This document shows, piece after piece, positions 44,280 to 53,095 of a stretch of 64,000 nucleotides of DNA. The notes under the pieces are model-generated. The model was not told the DNA's origin and did not search any database. It saw nothing but the letters and a program-made list of their open reading frames with translations. The stretch lies in assembly GCF_002218065.1 (NCBI RefSeq), contig NZ_BDUB01000001.1, positions 817,567-881,566 of the forward strand, written 5' to 3'. Source of the DNA: Nodularia sp. NIES-3585. GTDB lineage: Bacteria; Cyanobacteriota; Cyanobacteriia; Cyanobacteriales; Nostocaceae. The first letter of the stretch is position 1, and every line of letters starts with the position of its first letter. The translations under genes and the position numbers were made by a program.

Positions 44280-44304
44280 CCCCTCTCCTTACCAAGGAGA
44301 GGGG
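44280..44304. terminator. 11-bp hairpin (CCCCTCTCCTT) after exbD
   Basis: CCCCTCTCCTT (44280-44290), loop ACC, AAGGAGAGGGG (44294-44304). Perfect pairing. A truncated arm of the same sequence follows the ABC permease near 20537, so it is a mobile-type repeat that can also end transcription. Confidence 0.55.
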
Positions 44305-44451
44305 AGATAAACCTAAAGATATACGGAATAAATTCTCTTTATATAAAAATATCTGTTAATTTACAAATAATTGGTTAAGCTTCAAAAATTTCTTTATCGT
44401 CAGACTTAGTAATTTAGCGCCAATCACCGTTCGCGTTCCAAGGTTTGTGGC

Positions 44452-44814
44452 ATGAATATTGTGACGCTTTTAATTGTTTGGGTAGTAACATCTATCAGCT
44501 TGTTGATTATTAGTAGGCTGCCCTTCGGAGTTGAGGTTGACTCTCCACAAAAAGCCTTTTTTGCGGCGGCAGTTCTCGGTATTGTCACAGCAGTAGTGAG
44601 ACCAATTTTAAGCCTCATATTTACATTACCAGACTTACTTACTCTTAACTTGTTATCCGGCATTTTCACTTTTATGATTGCCGTTGTGTGTTTTAGTATC
44701 GCGGCTTGGTTAGTTGAGGGGTTTCGCCTACGTTTTGGCATCTGGAGTGCTGTACTAGGGGCTTTTGCCCTAACGATCATCAACAGCCTAATTTACAAAT
44801 TGTTAGGGGTGTAA
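44452..44814 (+). CDS. Small four-helix membrane protein (phage holin family 4 type)
   Basis: 120 residues with four hydrophobic helices (TLLIVWVVTSISLLIISRL, AFFAAAVLGIVTAVVRPILS, LLSGIFTFMIAVVCFSIAAW, AVLGAFALTIINSLIYKLLG). The pattern matches the Phage_holin_4_2/YvlD family of small conserved membrane proteins, which are mostly chromosomal and not phage genes. No phage genes surround it. Function unknown. Confidence 0.8.
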   Translation: MNIVTLLIVWVVTSISLLIISRLPFGVEVDSPQKAFFAAAVLGIVTAVVRPILSLIFTLPDLLTLNLLSGIFTFMIAVVCFSIAAWLVEGFRLRFGIWSAVLGAFALTIINSLIYKLLGV

Positions 44815-44816
44815 AT

Positions 44817-44942
44817 AATTACTAATTCGTAGTTCGTAATTCGTAATTAATTCAGGTGACAATTCCTCAATCTATTTAGGGAAAAAATCAACTTTTTTCC
44901 GTAGATAACAATTACGAATTACGAGTTATCAATTACGAATTA
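44817..44942. repeat. Large inverted repeat of TTCGTAA heptamers
   Basis: Left arm (44817-44852) carries tandem TTCGTAAT-type units; right arm (44910-44942) carries the complement (ATTACGAATTACGAG, ATTACGAATTA). Between them is GGAAAAAA/TTTTTTCC (44880-44900). The whole region could fold into a long stem between two convergent genes. Confidence 0.7.
44880..44900. terminator. GGAAAAAA/TTTTTTCC hairpin between convergent genes
   Basis: 8-bp perfect stem with a 5-base loop, A-rich on one side and T-rich on the other, suited to end transcripts coming from both the holin-like gene and thf1. Confidence 0.5.
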
Positions 44943-45641
44943 TTCAGTTGGGGGAGCAACTGGGGTACTTGTTTGTTGTTGACGCTGTTCGCGTTTTTTG
45001 CGATCAGCTGAGAGCATATCTGCCATAACTATCAGCGCTTGAGCCATCTTTTCTAGGTTAGAACTGTATAGTTCCAAATCCTTGCTGAGTTTTTCATCAG
45101 ATAGATGTAAGCCAGCCGCAATAGCTTTGAATGCTTCAGTCCGTTGCTTTTCATCCTTAACTAATTCAGGATCGGACTGTTCTAACAACGAGAATAAACC
45201 AACTGCAAATAAACGGCTGTATTTAAACTCAGGATTGTTAGCGATCGCTTGCAATTGTGCTTGCAAGTCAGGATCTCGATCCAAATGAGTCGTTTGGCTT
45301 AACCATGCAATTAAATCATTCCCTGGTAGGTCTTTAGCTATAGCTTGTAGCCGTTCAGCATCCTGACGGTAGCGTTGCGGGTCTTGTTCTAAAGCTTGAC
45401 ATAAGGATTGGAAAATCGATTCCTGATCCCGTTCTGGGAGGTAGCCTTCCATAAAGCGGTCAAAGCTTGTGACGACACCCAAGGCATAAATTGGATTGTA
45501 GGTAAAACCGCTATTGACTGATAGTAGATGCATTTCTACCATCAACTCTTCTACCACCCGACGATAAATTGTGTTAATTGGTCGGGTGTGAAGAGAGTAA
45601 AAAGCTCGCTTTGTATCTGAAACAGTACGGACGTTATTCAC
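44940..45641 (-). CDS. thf1: Thf1/Psb29 thylakoid formation protein
   Basis: 233 residues. The N-terminal family signature is clear: TVSDTKRAFYSLHTRPINTIYRRVVEELMVEMHLL, then FTYNPIYALGVVTSFDRFMEGY. The C-terminal third is helical and charged. Psb29/Thf1 is required for thylakoid membrane organisation and photosystem II maintenance and interacts with FtsH proteases in cyanobacteria and plants. Divergent from the CpcT/CpeT gene (93 bases between starts), so their control may be linked. Confidence 0.95.
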   Translation of the reverse strand: MNNVRTVSDTKRAFYSLHTRPINTIYRRVVEELMVEMHLLSVNSGFTYNPIYALGVVTSFDRFMEGYLPERDQESIFQSLCQALEQDPQRYRQDAERLQAIAKDLPGNDLIAWLSQTTHLDRDPDLQAQLQAIANNPEFKYSRLFAVGLFSLLEQSDPELVKDEKQRTEAFKAIAAGLHLSDEKLSKDLELYSSNLEKMAQALIVMADMLSADRKKREQRQQQTSTPVAPPTE

Positions 45642-45734
45642 AAATAAAATGTTAAGAATGTTAAGGGCGACGTTATTATATTTTGTCGCTTAAAGGCTAC
45701 TTTGCCAAGTTCAGGTTTCCGATCAGTGTCATCT

Positions 45735-46331
45735 ATGAGTTTTTCGCCAAATTTAATTGCCTTGGGTCAGTATTTAGCTGGTAAATTTGATAATCGAGAA
45801 CAAGCTTTAGCAGATTCCGCTTGGTTTGTCCATCTACATCTTTGGCAAAGACCAGTGGATCTGTTTACAGAAGACAGTATCACCTTGTTTGCCGAGCAAG
45901 CTAATATTGTCAAATTAGACCATCCCTATCGCCAGCGAATTATGCGGTTGATGTCGGGAAGCAGTTCTGATGCACCCTTGCAGCTACAATACTATATGTT
46001 TAAAGATCCTAGTGCCTTTAGTGGTGCAGGTGATAATCCGGCTTTACTCAAAGCATTGACGGTGGATCAATTAGATTTACTACCAGGCTGCATCCTCACA
46101 GTTACCCAACAAACACTAGCTGCCAACAGCTATAAGTTTACTGCTACTCAACCTCCAAATACTCGTTGCTGCTTTACTTATCTCAACCAGACTGTCCAAG
46201 TTTCTTTGGGATTTGAAGCCACAGCCGCAGAATTTAATAGCTACGATAAAGGAATTGACTCGGATACTGGAAAAGCAACCTGGGGAGCAATATTAGGGCC
46301 TTATCGCTACACCAAGCGAGAACAATATTGA
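45735..46331 (+). CDS. CpcT/CpeT family phycobiliprotein chromophore lyase
   Basis: 198 residues from ATG 45735; an upstream in-frame start would add 11 residues lacking conservation. Pattern of the CpcT/CpeT beta-barrel lyases: LGQYLAGKFDNREQALADSA, FVHLHLWQRPV, LFAEQANIVKLDHPYRQRIM, LPGCILTV, CCFTYLNQTVQVSLGF, WGAILGPYRYTKREQY. CpcT attaches phycocyanobilin to Cys153 of the beta subunit of phycocyanin. Paralogs exist in Nostoc, so substrate specificity is not certain. Convergent with the STAS gene, with a perfect palindrome between them. Confidence 0.9.
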   Translation: MSFSPNLIALGQYLAGKFDNREQALADSAWFVHLHLWQRPVDLFTEDSITLFAEQANIVKLDHPYRQRIMRLMSGSSSDAPLQLQYYMFKDPSAFSGAGDNPALLKALTVDQLDLLPGCILTVTQQTLAANSYKFTATQPPNTRCCFTYLNQTVQVSLGFEATAAEFNSYDKGIDSDTGKATWGAILGPYRYTKREQY

Positions 46332-46351
46332 AACCCTTTAGTTTCTTATGA

Positions 46352-46371
46352 AGACGCGATTAATCGCGTCT
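46352..46371. terminator. 20-bp perfect palindrome AGACGCGATTAATCGCGTCT
   Basis: Ten-base arms without a loop, centred in the 55-base gap between two convergent genes. It probably functions as a bidirectional terminator. Confidence 0.55.
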
Positions 46372-46386
46372 CTACCCAGCAGTTTC

Positions 46387-46755
46387 TCAACTAGCAATAT
46401 TACGGGGTACACCTTCTAAAGCTTCCTCTTGGGTTTCAAAGATTTCAAATACTGTATCCATCATTGTCACTTCAAACACAAGTTTTGCTTCTGGATGTAC
46501 ATTGCAGATGCGGAAACTGCCTTTAACTTTATCAGCATCACGCATCCCCGCTACCAAAGACGTGAGACCAGAACTATCAATAAAATTTACCTGACCGAGA
46601 TTGACAACAACATGGTGACTGAGTTTAGAAATACATTCCTGTAACTTCAAACGAAACTGCCAAGCTGTGGTGATGTCTAAGCGTCCGGCTGGTGTTAAGA
46701 CAATAACGGTATTGTCGTCTTGGGTTGTATAGGTGGTTTGTTCTATGTGAATCAC
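46387..46755 (-). CDS. STAS-domain anti-sigma factor antagonist-like protein
   Basis: STAS proteins bind anti-sigma or switch kinases and are controlled by phosphorylation of a Ser. The domain reads VIVLTPAGRLDITTAWQFRL, HVVVNLGQVNFIDSSGLTSLVAGMR (the phospho-Ser site is in DSSGL) and FRICNVHPEAKLVFEVTMMD. I chose GTG 46755 (122 residues) because CAGGGAGG lies just upstream; an upstream TTG at 46806 has no such site. The partner phosphatase and kinase genes are not in the window. Confidence 0.88.
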   Translation of the reverse strand: MIHIEQTTYTTQDDNTVIVLTPAGRLDITTAWQFRLKLQECISKLSHHVVVNLGQVNFIDSSGLTSLVAGMRDADKVKGSFRICNVHPEAKLVFEVTMMDTVFEIFETQEEALEGVPRNIAS

Positions 46756-47086
46756 TAAGCCTCCCTGTGGCACTAATCTAAATTTAGTTTGGGATTGGTG
46801 AGCCAAAAAAATTTGTTTTGAGAATTTTTACTTTCAGATCACGAGAAAAATTTCCAGTGAAGTAAGTTAATTGACTCACCAGCCACAAAATTATCCCCTA
46901 CTGTTACTTGAATTAACAAGCTACAGGTGACAGATCATACACTAATTTCAAGCAGTAAAGTGTAGGTTTCCCAGTAATTCCGGCGATATCGCATCTGAGA
47001 TTTCCTGAGCTTTGGCTTTACGTCCCCGTGATGCCCCATCAGTGACATATAGTAGTTTAACTCACCACAACACTGATGAGTAGCTT

Positions 47087-48133
47087 TTAAGCACTGGGTG
47101 TCCAATTTGCCCAATCTTGAGGTTTGAGGAAGGTTTCATACAACTCGGCTTCTGGAGTATTAGGTTCTGGTTTATAACCGTATTCCCAACGCACCAAGGG
47201 GGGTAAAGACATCAAAATAGATTCTGTGCGTCCGTTGGTTTGTAGTCCAAAAAGCGTGCCTCGGTCATAAACCAAGTTAAATTCTACATACCTGCCGCGA
47301 CGATACAGTTGGAAATTCCGTTCGCGATCGCCATATTCCATCCCATGTCGCCGTTTGACAATTGGCACATAAGCAGGTAAAAATGCTCCCCCACAGTCTT
47401 GGACAAAAGCAAACAATTCTTCCCAAGTGCGTGGTGCTGGTTTTCCCACCTGGTTACTGTATGCAGCCGCCGCCCCATGAGGATTTGTCCCACCATACAA
47501 ACCACTTTCACTGTGTTGATAATCAAAAAATAGACCACCGACACCCCGTGTCTCATTCCGATGCTTGAGGTAGAAATATTCATCACACCAGCGTTTAAAC
47601 ACTGGATAATACTCTGGGTTATGCTTGTCGCAAGCCTGTTTCAGAGTTTGATGTAAATGTTTTGCATCTTCGGCAAAAGGGTAATAGGGTGTCAAATCCA
47701 CACCACCACCAAACCACCAGACTGGCCCAGCTTCAAAATAGCGATAATTCAGATGGACTGTAGGCACATAAGGATTGCGTGGGTGTAATACCATGGAAGT
47801 GCCAGTCACATAAAAGCTGTGTCCTTCTGCATCTGGTCGTTGGGCTAAAATAGAAGGCGGCAGACTATCTCCCCACACTTCCGAAAAACCTACACCTGCT
47901 TGTTCAAAGATAGCCCCATCGCGTAATATGCGCGATCGCCCACCACCACCTTCTGGGCGTTCCCAACCATCTTCGTTAAACTTAGCGACACCATCTAGTT
48001 CCGTCAACTGTTGAGAAATGTCGTCTTGCAACCGTTGCATAAACTGACGAACCCTAGTCTTAGCCTCAGTCGGTGGTAAAAACTTAGATGATGATGCTGC
48101 TTCTACAGTTGGCATTTGCGAGTTAGTCAACAT
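47087..48133 (-). CDS. hemF: Oxygen-dependent coproporphyrinogen III oxidase
   Basis: Converts coproporphyrinogen III to protoporphyrinogen IX with O2, for haem, chlorophyll and bilins. 348 residues. Clear family blocks: [110 protein letters not shown] and RWEYGY. The N-terminal ~25 residues are less conserved. Divergent from the SRPBCC gene with 359 bases between starts. Confidence 0.97.
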   Translation of the reverse strand: MLTNSQMPTVEAASSSKFLPPTEAKTRVRQFMQRLQDDISQQLTELDGVAKFNEDGWERPEGGGGRSRILRDGAIFEQAGVGFSEVWGDSLPPSILAQRPDAEGHSFYVTGTSMVLHPRNPYVPTVHLNYRYFEAGPVWWFGGGVDLTPYYPFAEDAKHLHQTLKQACDKHNPEYYPVFKRWCDEYFYLKHRNETRGVGGLFFDYQHSESGLYGGTNPHGAAAAYSNQVGKPAPRTWEELFAFVQDCGGAFLPAYVPIVKRRHGMEYGDRERNFQLYRRGRYVEFNLVYDRGTLFGLQTNGRTESILMSLPPLVRWEYGYKPEPNTPEAELYETFLKPQDWANWTPSA

Positions 48134-48492
48134 AGATTCCCGAACCTAAATTACAATTTCCAAAAGACCACAAATTAGTTAATTTAAACATTTGTGGGCA
48201 ATACTAGCCAATAATCAGGCTTGGTTTGCCTAATTTACTTTTTTCTTACTTGTGAGCATTTACGCCATTGATGTGCATAGCTAAAGCTATTTTCCCTCAA
48301 ATGCGTATAGGCTTGTATATTGACTGAATTTTATTTGTACTTCTTGATGTAAACATTCTGGTATCAATACCAGACTTTGGTTAATTAGTCTATCAACGGT
48401 CTCTACTTTGAGGCCTTGATCAGGTAATGTGATCCAGGGTTACTCACCATACCAGAGTTATCAGCAAGTGCATAGCGAGGAGGATTAGGCAG
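48134..48492. other. Divergent promoter region, hemF / SRPBCC
   Basis: 359 bases. Contains a 7-bp inverted repeat with a 2-base gap, CTGGTAT/ATACCAG (48358-48373), which could be an operator, and AGGAGG ahead of the SRPBCC gene. No gene or known RNA found. Confidence 0.4.
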
Positions 48493-48999
48493 ATGCGAAG
48501 TTGGTTATCCAAATTCATCCACCGCAAACATCGTCGGTTTTGCGCTTCTCTGGTAAGGACGTATAGAGAAATTAGTTCGGCTTCTGTAGATGAAATGTGG
48601 CTCAAGGTAGTTGACTTAACAGACGTTTCCTGGCATCCACTGCTCAAAAGTACCAACGTTCCCTATGGATTAGTACCCAAACCCGGATTGATTTACCAAG
48701 CTATCACACGCTTTTCCCCCATTCCCATCCGGATTTTCGTAGAGCGTGTTCAACCTAACGAAATGTTAAGTATCCGAGTCATGGCGATTCCTGGAGTCGA
48801 AGAACGGGTTACTTACCGATTAGAATCAACAGTTTGTGGAACTTGTGTGTCTTATTCGGTAACCCTCCGGGGTTGGTTATCGCCCCTGATTTGGTCATTA
48901 TCCCGCCCTTATGCAGATCGTGTGGCACGTTCCCTCGTCGAATCGGTAGAAAACACTGCATTACGAACGGTGTCAGTCCAGAAAAATTCACTTTTTTAG
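48493..48999 (+). CDS. SRPBCC (START-like) domain protein
   Basis: 168 residues, AGGAGG before the ATG. The fold pattern of SRPBCC proteins: SLVRTYREISSASVDEMWLK (strand plus helix), WHPLL, PGLIYQAITRF, IFVERVQPNEMLSIRVMAIP, GVEERVTYRLESTVCGTCVS and a long C-terminal helix. Such proteins bind hydrophobic ligands in a deep pocket; cyanobacterial members have no assigned ligand here. The stop codon abuts a GGGAGT array, but the protein end looks natural. Confidence 0.75.
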   Translation: MRSWLSKFIHRKHRRFCASLVRTYREISSASVDEMWLKVVDLTDVSWHPLLKSTNVPYGLVPKPGLIYQAITRFSPIPIRIFVERVQPNEMLSIRVMAIPGVEERVTYRLESTVCGTCVSYSVTLRGWLSPLIWSLSRPYADRVARSLVESVENTALRTVSVQKNSLF

Positions 49000-49060
49000 G
49001 GAGTGGGGAGTGGGGAGCAGGGGAGCAGGGGAGCAGGGAGCAGGGGGAAAAGATTGTGAT
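48999..49060. repeat. GGGGAGT / GGGGAGCA tandem array
   Basis: Two GGGGAGT-like units then several GGGAGCAGG units, directly after the SRPBCC stop codon. Confidence 0.8.
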
Positions 49061-49082
49061 TTCCCAAGGGACTTCCCAGAAA

Positions 49083-49195
49083 TAAGATCCCCAATTTGTA
49101 GGGTGGGTTAGGACGATAGTCCGTAACCCACCACTATCCCTTAAATTTATCGTGGGTTACGCCCTCGCTTTCCACGACTACGATTTTTGGGTAAT
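49083..49195. repeat. Dispersed repeat with GGACGATAGTCC palindrome, copy 3 (inverted)
   Basis: ATCCCCAATTTGTAGGGTGG, GTTAGGACGATAGTCCGTAA and CCCACCACTATCC occur in the opposite orientation to copies 1 and 2, followed by an extra GTGGGTTACGCCCTCGC segment. Confidence 0.75.
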
Positions 49196-49213
49196 TAATT
49201 TTTTGGTGTTCCC

Positions 49214-49297
49214 CAATGACTAATGACTAATGACCAATGACTAATGACCAATGACCAATGACTAATGACCAATGACCAATGACCAATGACTAATGAC
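49214..49297. repeat. 12-unit (C/T)AATGAC heptamer array
   Basis: Exactly twelve tandem 7-mers (CAATGAC and TAATGAC, mixed order) 80 bases upstream of mrp. Together with the two repeats before it, this fills the ~380-base gap between the SRPBCC gene and mrp. Confidence 0.9.
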
Positions 49298-49377
49298 GTT
49301 CCAAAGAAAGCTAAGATCCTAGTAGATGATAATAAAATTTTCTTACATTTTGTTACGGCAGTAACAGTGAAAACAGT

Positions 49378-50448
49378 ATGTACGATGTTCTCGATTCCGG
49401 CTCAGTCTTAGAAGTTTTGCGACCAGTGGAAGACCCAGAACTCCGCAAGAGTTTGGTGGAACTGAATATGATTCGCAATGTCAAAATTGATGCTGGCAAG
49501 GTTAGCTTCACTTTGGTGTTAACTACACCCGCTTGTCCCTTACGCGAATTTATAGTTGAAGATTGTAAAAAAGCTGTTAAAAAGCTACCTGGTGTTACAG
49601 AGGTAAGCGTAGATGTAACAGCAGAAACACCCCAACAAAAATCTTTACCTGACCGGACTGGGATTACTGGGGTGAAAAATATTTTTGCTGTTTCCAGTGG
49701 TAAAGGCGGTGTTGGTAAAAGCACGGTAGCTGTGAATGTTGCTGTGGCTTTAGCTCAAACAGGGGCTAAAGTGGGATTACTCGATGCCGATATTTACGGC
49801 CCCAATGACCCGACTATGCTGGGGCTCGCTGATGCGGAAATTGTGGTGCGTTCCACAGACAAAGGTGACATTCTCGAACCTGCTTTTAATCACGGAGTCA
49901 AGTTAGTCTCAATGGGCTTTTTGATTGACCGAGATCAGCCAGTGGTTTGGCGCGGTCCCATGCTCAATGGTGTAATTCGCCAGTTTCTCTATCAAGTGGA
50001 ATGGGGAGAACTGGATTATTTAATTGTGGATATGCCACCGGGAACTGGTGACGCTCAATTAACTTTAACCCAATCAGTACCGATGTCAGGGGCAGTAATT
50101 GTGACTACACCGCAAAATGTCGCCCTGTTAGATTCACGTAAAGGTTTGCGGATGTTCCAGCAAATGAATGTACCTGTTTTGGGAATAGTAGAAAATATGA
50201 GCTACTTTATTCCGCCTGATATGCCAGATAAGCAGTATGACATCTTTGGTTCTGGTGGTGGTTCCAAAACAGCAGCTGAGTTGGGAGTGCCTTTGCTGGG
50301 GTGCATTCCACTGGAGATTTCTACGAGAGTAGGCGGTGATAGTGGTGTGCCAATAGTTGTTGCTGACCCTGATTCAGCTTCGGCAAAAGCATTAAAAGCG
50401 ATCGCACTCAATATCGCAGGTAAAATATCAGTTGCAGCCCTGACATAA
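49378..50448 (+). CDS. mrp: Mrp/NBP35-family iron-sulfur carrier ATPase
   Basis: 356 residues. N-terminal DUF59/MIP18 domain (VLDSGSVLEVLRPVEDPELR, TTPACPLREFIVEDCKKAVK), then a P-loop ATPase with the deviant Walker A SSGKGGVGKST, and LLDADIYGPN, IVDMPPGTGDAQLTLTQ. Mrp proteins carry Fe-S clusters to target proteins. The usual CxxC pair after VENMSYF is missing here (IPPDMPDKQYDIFGSGGG), as I believe is common in cyanobacterial Mrp. Cluster binding may therefore use other residues. rodA follows 89 bases later. Confidence 0.93.
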   Translation: MYDVLDSGSVLEVLRPVEDPELRKSLVELNMIRNVKIDAGKVSFTLVLTTPACPLREFIVEDCKKAVKKLPGVTEVSVDVTAETPQQKSLPDRTGITGVKNIFAVSSGKGGVGKSTVAVNVAVALAQTGAKVGLLDADIYGPNDPTMLGLADAEIVVRSTDKGDILEPAFNHGVKLVSMGFLIDRDQPVVWRGPMLNGVIRQFLYQVEWGELDYLIVDMPPGTGDAQLTLTQSVPMSGAVIVTTPQNVALLDSRKGLRMFQQMNVPVLGIVENMSYFIPPDMPDKQYDIFGSGGGSKTAAELGVPLLGCIPLEISTRVGGDSGVPIVVADPDSASAKALKAIALNIAGKISVAALT

Positions 50449-50537
50449 TCAATTTGTAATTTCCGTCTGATTCCTGGGTCATAGCCTGGGAATACAGATT
50501 AATAGGAGTCAATAAATTTAACGTCTAAAATCGCACA

Positions 50538-51851
50538 ATGTTATTAAAACGTTCGCGCCCCAAAGCTACCTGGAAATATTGGTTTAAGCCCTGGCAACAA
50601 GTAGATTGGTTATTATTCTGTCTGGCTATTGGTCTGAGTCTGTTTGGTGGCCTGATGATCCTGAGTACGGAACTAACGCAACCAGTGGCTGACTGGTGGG
50701 CGCACTGGCTGGTGGCTGGAATTGGTGTTTTGATAGCATTGTTTTTAGCTCGTACCCGGTATGAAAATCTAATTCAGTGGCATTGGGTAACATACGCTCT
50801 CACGAACATCAGCCTGATTGCCGTGATGATTATTGGCACTAGTGCTAAAGGGGCGCAGCGATGGATTACTATTGGTGACTTCAACGTGCAGCCTTCGGAA
50901 TTTGCCAAAATCGGGATAATTATCACCTTAGCGGCGGTGTTACACAAGCGCACAGCTTCTACTCTCGAAAGTGTATTCCGCGCTTTAGCAATAACGGCTA
51001 TTCCTTGGGCATTAATATTTTTGCAGCCAGATTTGGCAACATCCTTGGTATTTGGTGCCATCGTCTTAGGAATGCTCTACTGGGCAAATGCTCATCCTGG
51101 CTGGCTGATACTGATGATTTCGCCGATCATTTCCGCCATTCTTTTTAGTATAAGTTGGCCTTTGTCAGAGCCGATAGTTTTATTTAATACAATATCTTTC
51201 GGACTTTTAGGATTAGTTTGGGTAGTCGCTATGGGCATTTTGGGTTGGCAAACTCTCCCCTGGCGTAGATTTGGACTCAGTGGTATTGGTGCATCAGCTC
51301 TCAACCTCTTAGGTGGTGAATTAGGAGTTTTTGCCTGGAACCATATATTGAAAGACTATCAAAAAGACCGCCTGACTGTATTTCTTAAACCTGGATACGA
51401 CATTCTCGGCGTGGGGTATCACCAACATCAATCTCGCATTGCTATAGGTGCTGGTGAAGTTTGGGGATGGGGTTTGTTCAAAGGCCCCATGACCCAATTA
51501 AATTTTGTACCCGAACAACATACAGACTTTATTTTCTCCGCCGTGGGTGAAGAATTTGGTTTTGTTGGTTGTTTAGTAGTATTGTTTATCTTCTGCTTGA
51601 TTTGTTTTCGCCTATTGCGTATAGCTGAAACGGCTAAAGATAACTTTGGTTCCTTGTTAGCTATTGGTGTTTTGTCAATGATTGTGTTTCAGCTAATTAT
51701 TAACGTGGGTATGACCGTTGGTTTAGCACCAGTAGCGGGAATTCCTCTACCTTGGATGAGTTACGGACGTTCAGCCATGCTGACCAATTTTATTGCTTTA
51801 GGCTTAGTAGAATCGGTAGCAAATTTTCGGCAACGACAGAAGTATTATTGA
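50538..51851 (+). CDS. rodA: RodA-type SEDS peptidoglycan polymerase
   Basis: Elongation-class glycosyltransferase that polymerises lipid II with a class B PBP. 437 residues, about ten membrane helices. SEDS marks: WITIGDFNVQPSEFAKIGII, QPDLATSLVFGAIVLGMLYW, GVGYHQHQSRIAIGAGEVWG, FVPEQHTDFIFSAVGEEFGF, VGLAPVAGIPLPWMSYGRSA. The HQSRIAIGAG and EQHTDFIF segments favour RodA over FtsW. Same strand as mrp. Ends at a hairpin shared with another locus. Confidence 0.95.
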   Translation: MLLKRSRPKATWKYWFKPWQQVDWLLFCLAIGLSLFGGLMILSTELTQPVADWWAHWLVAGIGVLIALFLARTRYENLIQWHWVTYALTNISLIAVMIIGTSAKGAQRWITIGDFNVQPSEFAKIGIIITLAAVLHKRTASTLESVFRALAITAIPWALIFLQPDLATSLVFGAIVLGMLYWANAHPGWLILMISPIISAILFSISWPLSEPIVLFNTISFGLLGLVWVVAMGILGWQTLPWRRFGLSGIGASALNLLGGELGVFAWNHILKDYQKDRLTVFLKPGYDILGVGYHQHQSRIAIGAGEVWGWGLFKGPMTQLNFVPEQHTDFIFSAVGEEFGFVGCLVVLFIFCLICFRLLRIAETAKDNFGSLLAIGVLSMIVFQLIINVGMTVGLAPVAGIPLPWMSYGRSAMLTNFIALGLVESVANFRQRQKYY

Positions 51852-51854
51852 TTC

Positions 51855-51887
51855 AGATCCCCGACTTATTGAAGAAGTCGGGGATCT
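51855..51887. terminator. 13-bp hairpin (AGATCCCCGACTT) between rodA and mscS
   Basis: AGATCCCCGACTT (51855-51867) pairs with AAGTCGGGGATCT (51875-51887). Four bases after the rodA stop and ten before the stop of the convergent MscS gene. Same stem sequence as at 34912-34948. Confidence 0.65.
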
Positions 51888-51896
51888 AGTTAACTT

Positions 51897-52943
51897 TTAA
51901 TTTAAGTCAATCTTTGAACTTTCAGCTGCATTATTCTGTAGATAAACATCTCTGATAGGAAAGGGAATTTGGATTCCTTCTTGTTGATAGCGTTTATGCA
52001 ATTTCTTAATAAATAAATGCCTAGCAATGCGCTGGTCAAAATATTCATTTACCCGCATATATAATTTAAAATCTATACTAGAATCATTAAAAGTATGAAA
52101 TCTAATATTAGGTTCTATTTCCATCAATTCTGGGGCAATTTCTTGCATAACATCTTTGGCTACTTCTACAGTCACTCTTTCGACTTGTTCTAAATCACTA
52201 TCGTAACCGACACCCACATCCATTGTTAAAGTAATTACTTTACCTGGAAGGTGATAGTTGGTAAAAATCGCCGATGCCAGCCTAGAGTTAGGCACAATGA
52301 TGATATTATTTTTAAGTTCCTTAATAGTTGTATTTCGCCAATTAATATCTGTGACATAACCTTCATATCCATCATCTAATTTTACATAATCTCCAGTTCT
52401 GACTTGCTGGGAAATAATTAGATAAAAACCAGAAAATAAATTTGTTAGTGTATCTTGAAGCGCCAAACCAACAGCTAAACCACCAACGCCTAAAGTTGTG
52501 AGTATGGGTGTAATTTCCACACCTACAGTTTGTAAAAGGGCAAGTGTTCCTAAAATTAAAACAGCAATCTTCGCTAGGTTAGAAATTAATGATGCGGGTA
52601 CTCCTTCTGTTCTCTGGATGAATAAATTTACAAAACCAGCAGTCAATCTAGCCAGAAATAAGGTGAATGAGTAGAGAAATATGGCGGTAATTGTTTTTTG
52701 GAGGAGACTTTTTAGATCATCATTGATATTAAGAGATGAATAAACAATTGCACCGGAAAACCCTGCTAGCAAAAACCAAATAAAGGTCAGGCGGTGTAAG
52801 GCTTGAAATATTATTTCACCTCCTGGTATTTGTTGCTCTGTAACAAATTTCTTCAATTTTTTGAAGATAACTTTTTCCCCAATCAATCCAGCTAGCAAGC
52901 CGATAAGAATAAATGCTATTGGTACAATCCATTGCTGCAACAT
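51897..52943 (-). CDS. MscS-family mechanosensitive channel, compact form
   Basis: 348 residues with four to five N-terminal helices (QQWIVPIAFILIGLLAGLIG, LTFIWFLLAGFSGAIVYSS, ITAIFLYSFTLFLARLTAGF, AVLILGTLALLQTVG). The pore helix is LGVGGLAVGLALQDTLTNLFSGFYLI, followed by QVRTGDYVKLDDGYEGYVTDINWRNT and the C-terminal alpha/beta domain. Closer to E. coli MscS size than the channel at 22332. Convergent with rodA. Confidence 0.93.
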   Translation of the reverse strand: MLQQWIVPIAFILIGLLAGLIGEKVIFKKLKKFVTEQQIPGGEIIFQALHRLTFIWFLLAGFSGAIVYSSLNINDDLKSLLQKTITAIFLYSFTLFLARLTAGFVNLFIQRTEGVPASLISNLAKIAVLILGTLALLQTVGVEITPILTTLGVGGLAVGLALQDTLTNLFSGFYLIISQQVRTGDYVKLDDGYEGYVTDINWRNTTIKELKNNIIIVPNSRLASAIFTNYHLPGKVITLTMDVGVGYDSDLEQVERVTVEVAKDVMQEIAPELMEIEPNIRFHTFNDSSIDFKLYMRVNEYFDQRIARHLFIKKLHKRYQQEGIQIPFPIRDVYLQNNAAESSKIDLN

Positions 52944-53095
52944 TAATTTTAAATTTTAGATTTTGACTGAAGAATTTAAGGCATTTATTTTAGTGATGCC
53001 ATCATTGCTAGATTTTACCTTGTTTCCTCACTCCTGACTCTCACCTAGTAATTTTGGTGTAGTTAATTAATTACTATATTTTGTCTGAGACTATC

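Noticed and set aside
44452-44814. Prophage indicated by a holin-like gene
   Set aside because: The family is mostly made of chromosomal membrane proteins and no other phage gene is present nearby.
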